Made by a program: the position numbers and the translations under genes. Of a stretch of 7,568 nucleotides of DNA, positions 6,392-7,568 are shown piece after piece (the stretch's first letter is position 1; every line of letters begins with the position of its first letter). The notes beneath the pieces are model-generated. The model did not search any database and was not told the DNA's origin. It saw only the letters and a program-made list of their open reading frames with translations. Source of the DNA: Bacteroidota bacterium (GTDB lineage: Bacteria > Bacteroidota > Bacteroidia > Cytophagales > Cyclobacteriaceae); NCBI GenBank assembly GCA_024643595.1, contig JAHEMS010000164.1:1-7568 (forward strand), written 5' to 3'.

Positions 6392-7420
6392 ATGCGTGAA
6401 GATTATTTAAAAGGAGAACCGGAAGGTCTTAATTCCGCAGAAAAAGAAATCGAAAAAGCGCTCCGCCCACTTTCATTTCACGACTTTACAGGTCAGCAGA
6501 AGGTGGTGGATAATATTAAAATCTTTGTTCAGGCTGCAAAGCAAAGAGCAGAGTCATTGGATCATGTTTTGCTGCATGGCCCGCCTGGATTAGGTAAAAC
6601 CACTCTCTCTTTCATTATTGCCAATGAATTAGGATCTAATATTAAAATCACATCCGGTCCGGTGTTGGATAAACCGAGCGACCTTGCAGGACTGCTCACT
6701 AACCTTGAAACTAATGATGTGTTATTCATTGATGAAATTCATCGGCTCAATCCAATCGTAGAAGAATATTTGTATTCCGCCATGGAAGATTTCCGAATTG
6801 ATATCATGCTCGACTCCGGACCCAACGCGCGATCTGTTCAGATTACGTTGAATCCATTTACTTTAATAGGAGCTACCACAAGGGCCGGATTACTTACCTC
6901 TCCGCTCCGCGCACGTTTTGGTATTAATTCACGGCTCGAGTATTACGATTCTCATTTACTAACAAAAATTGTAAATCGCTCAGCCACCATACTCAGCACA
7001 CCCGTTGTTGATGATGCCGCATTTGAAATCGCTCGTAGAAGCCGGGGAACTCCTCGCATTGCCAATAATTTATTAAGACGAACCCGCGACTTCGCACAGA
7101 TCAAGGGCGATGGCACCATCACAAAAGCCATAGCACAAATGGCACTCAAAGCGCTGGATGTAGATGAAAATGGGTTGGATGAAATGGACAATCGGATTCT
7201 CAGTGCTATTATCGAAAAATTTAAAGGAGGCCCGGTGGGTTTAACAACGATTGCCACCGCCGTAGGAGAAGAAGCAGAAACCATTGAAGAAGTCTACGAA
7301 CCTTTTCTGATTCAGGAGGGGTACATCAAGCGCACGTCTCGAGGACGTGAAGCCACCGAAAAAGCATATAAGCACTTAAAAATAGTTCCCCCTTCCAGAA
7401 CACAGGGATTGTTTGATTGA
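6392..7420 (+). CDS. ruvB: Holliday junction branch migration ATPase RuvB
   Basis: AAA+ motor that, with RuvA, drives branch migration of Holliday junctions during recombinational repair, as a hexameric ring on the DNA arms in the cytoplasm. The 342 residues match the family's usual length. The N-terminal segment contains LRPLSFHDFTGQ (24-35). Next come Walker A GPPGLGKT (63-70), Walker B LFIDEIH (111-117), the RuvB beta-hairpin region around YLYSAMEDFRID (126-137), sensor 1 GATTRAG (160-166), the arginine finger in SPLRARFG (Arg173) and sensor 2 GTPRIANNLLRR (219-230, Arg222). The C-terminal winged helix includes GGPVGLTTIATAVGE (279-293), EPFLIQEGYIKRTSRGR (303-319) and a normal end. The ATG at 6392 is the natural start because the peptide aligns with family N-termini from there; no Shine-Dalgarno is present, as usual for this phylum. 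ruvA is not adjacent. All catalytic residues look intact. Confidence 0.97.
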   Translation: MREDYLKGEPEGLNSAEKEIEKALRPLSFHDFTGQQKVVDNIKIFVQAAKQRAESLDHVLLHGPPGLGKTTLSFIIANELGSNIKITSGPVLDKPSDLAGLLTNLETNDVLFIDEIHRLNPIVEEYLYSAMEDFRIDIMLDSGPNARSVQITLNPFTLIGATTRAGLLTSPLRARFGINSRLEYYDSHLLTKIVNRSATILSTPVVDDAAFEIARRSRGTPRIANNLLRRTRDFAQIKGDGTITKAIAQMALKALDVDENGLDEMDNRILSAIIEKFKGGPVGLTTIATAVGEEAETIEEVYEPFLIQEGYIKRTSRGREATEKAYKHLKIVPPSRTQGLFD

Positions 7421-7447
7421 GGTCGGGCTAAAAAACTGCCATCTTGG
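7417..7447 (+). promoter_or_regulatory. Weak candidate promoter for the gene starting at 7457
   Basis: A TTG at 7417-7419, overlapping the ruvB end, is followed after 20 bp by CATCTTGG (7440-7447), which matches the Bacteroidota -7 consensus TAnnTTTG at four of six fixed positions. The spacing is right but the match is poor. No terminator hairpin is seen after ruvB, so read-through from ruvB is an alternative source of transcript. Confidence 0.2.
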
Positions 7448-7456
7448 CCTTGAACG

Positions 7457-7568
7457 ATGATCCCGATTTCTAACCGAATTGGAAATCCCAAGTTTCCTGT
7501 AATCTCCTTATTATTTATTCTTTGGTTTCTCTTATTTAAAATAAGTGCCGCTTGCATAATCCTGTTTG
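7457..7568 (+). CDS. Start of an unidentified membrane or exported protein, truncated by window edge
   Basis: An ATG 36 bp after the ruvB stop opens a frame of 37 full codons that runs off the right edge. An in-frame TGA at 7451-7453 means no start further upstream in this frame. The peptide starts MIPISNRIGNPKFPV and continues into a strongly hydrophobic stretch from about residue 14 to the edge (SLLFILWFLLFKISAACIILF), with basic residues (Arg7, Lys12) before it. This looks like a first transmembrane helix or an uncleaved signal. Same strand as ruvB and closely spaced. I do not recognise the family and too little is visible to assign a function. Confidence 0.5.
   Translation, partial: MIPISNRIGNPKFPVISLLFILWFLLFKISAACIILF

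Noticed and set aside
7312..7557. Minus-strand 81-codon open frame over the ruvB end and the right flank
   Set aside because: Antisense to the conserved winged-helix part of ruvB and to the probable next gene; no recognisable domain.
1..7568. Search for CRISPR arrays, tRNA or rRNA genes, insertion-sequence ends, or a defence or toxin-antitoxin cassette
   Set aside because: No regularly spaced repeats, tRNA-like cloverleaf, transposase or paired small genes seen; the window is nearly filled by housekeeping genes.

Overview
The window reads as ordinary chromosomal DNA of a member of the Bacteroidota, most likely of the Cytophagales type. This is inferred from several signs. It has a DUF3127 protein, a family I know almost only from that phylum. 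It has a strikingly eukaryote-like class I ribonucleotide reductase large subunit, as is common there. The base composition is moderately AT-leaning, and there are no clear Shine-Dalgarno sequences ahead of any start codon. Nothing in composition or gene content suggests a mobile element, prophage, CRISPR array or recent transfer.

Layout, left to right. (1) The 3' four fifths of nrdA (+ strand) enters from the left edge and ends at 1991. (2) A strong, symmetrical hairpin at 2019-2045 is a bidirectional terminator between nrdA and the convergent minus-strand genes. (3) Four minus-strand genes follow. In transcription order they are an ApbE-type FMN transferase (6296 to 5268), a ZIP-family metal transporter (5246 to 4479), acetyl-CoA synthetase acs (4339 to 2447) and a small DUF3127 protein (2421 to 2071). 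apbE and the ZIP gene are 21 bp apart, and acs and DUF3127 are 25 bp apart, so each pair is probably co-transcribed. The 139 bp between the ZIP gene and acs may carry a separate acs promoter. (4) A 95-bp divergent intergenic region separates apbE from ruvB. (5) ruvB (+ strand, 6392 to 7420) is complete. (6) A further + strand reading frame starts at 7457 and runs off the right edge; it begins with a hydrophobic segment and is not identifiable.

The genes do not form one pathway. nrdA (dNTP supply), the DUF3127 protein (probable OB-fold protein with an SSB-like tail) and ruvB (Holliday junction migration) touch DNA metabolism. acs serves acetate activation, the ZIP protein divalent metal uptake, and ApbE covalent flavinylation of exported or membrane proteins. 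No stretch longer than 139 bp lacks a gene. I did not find a convincing new multi-gene system. The best lead is the DUF3127 protein, whose proline-rich linker and acidic Asp-Asp-Leu-Pro-Phe end imitate the protein-interaction tip of SSB. Minor points are a substituted nucleotide-contact position in Acs, a non-canonical metal site in the ZIP protein, and an ApbE with no visible target.
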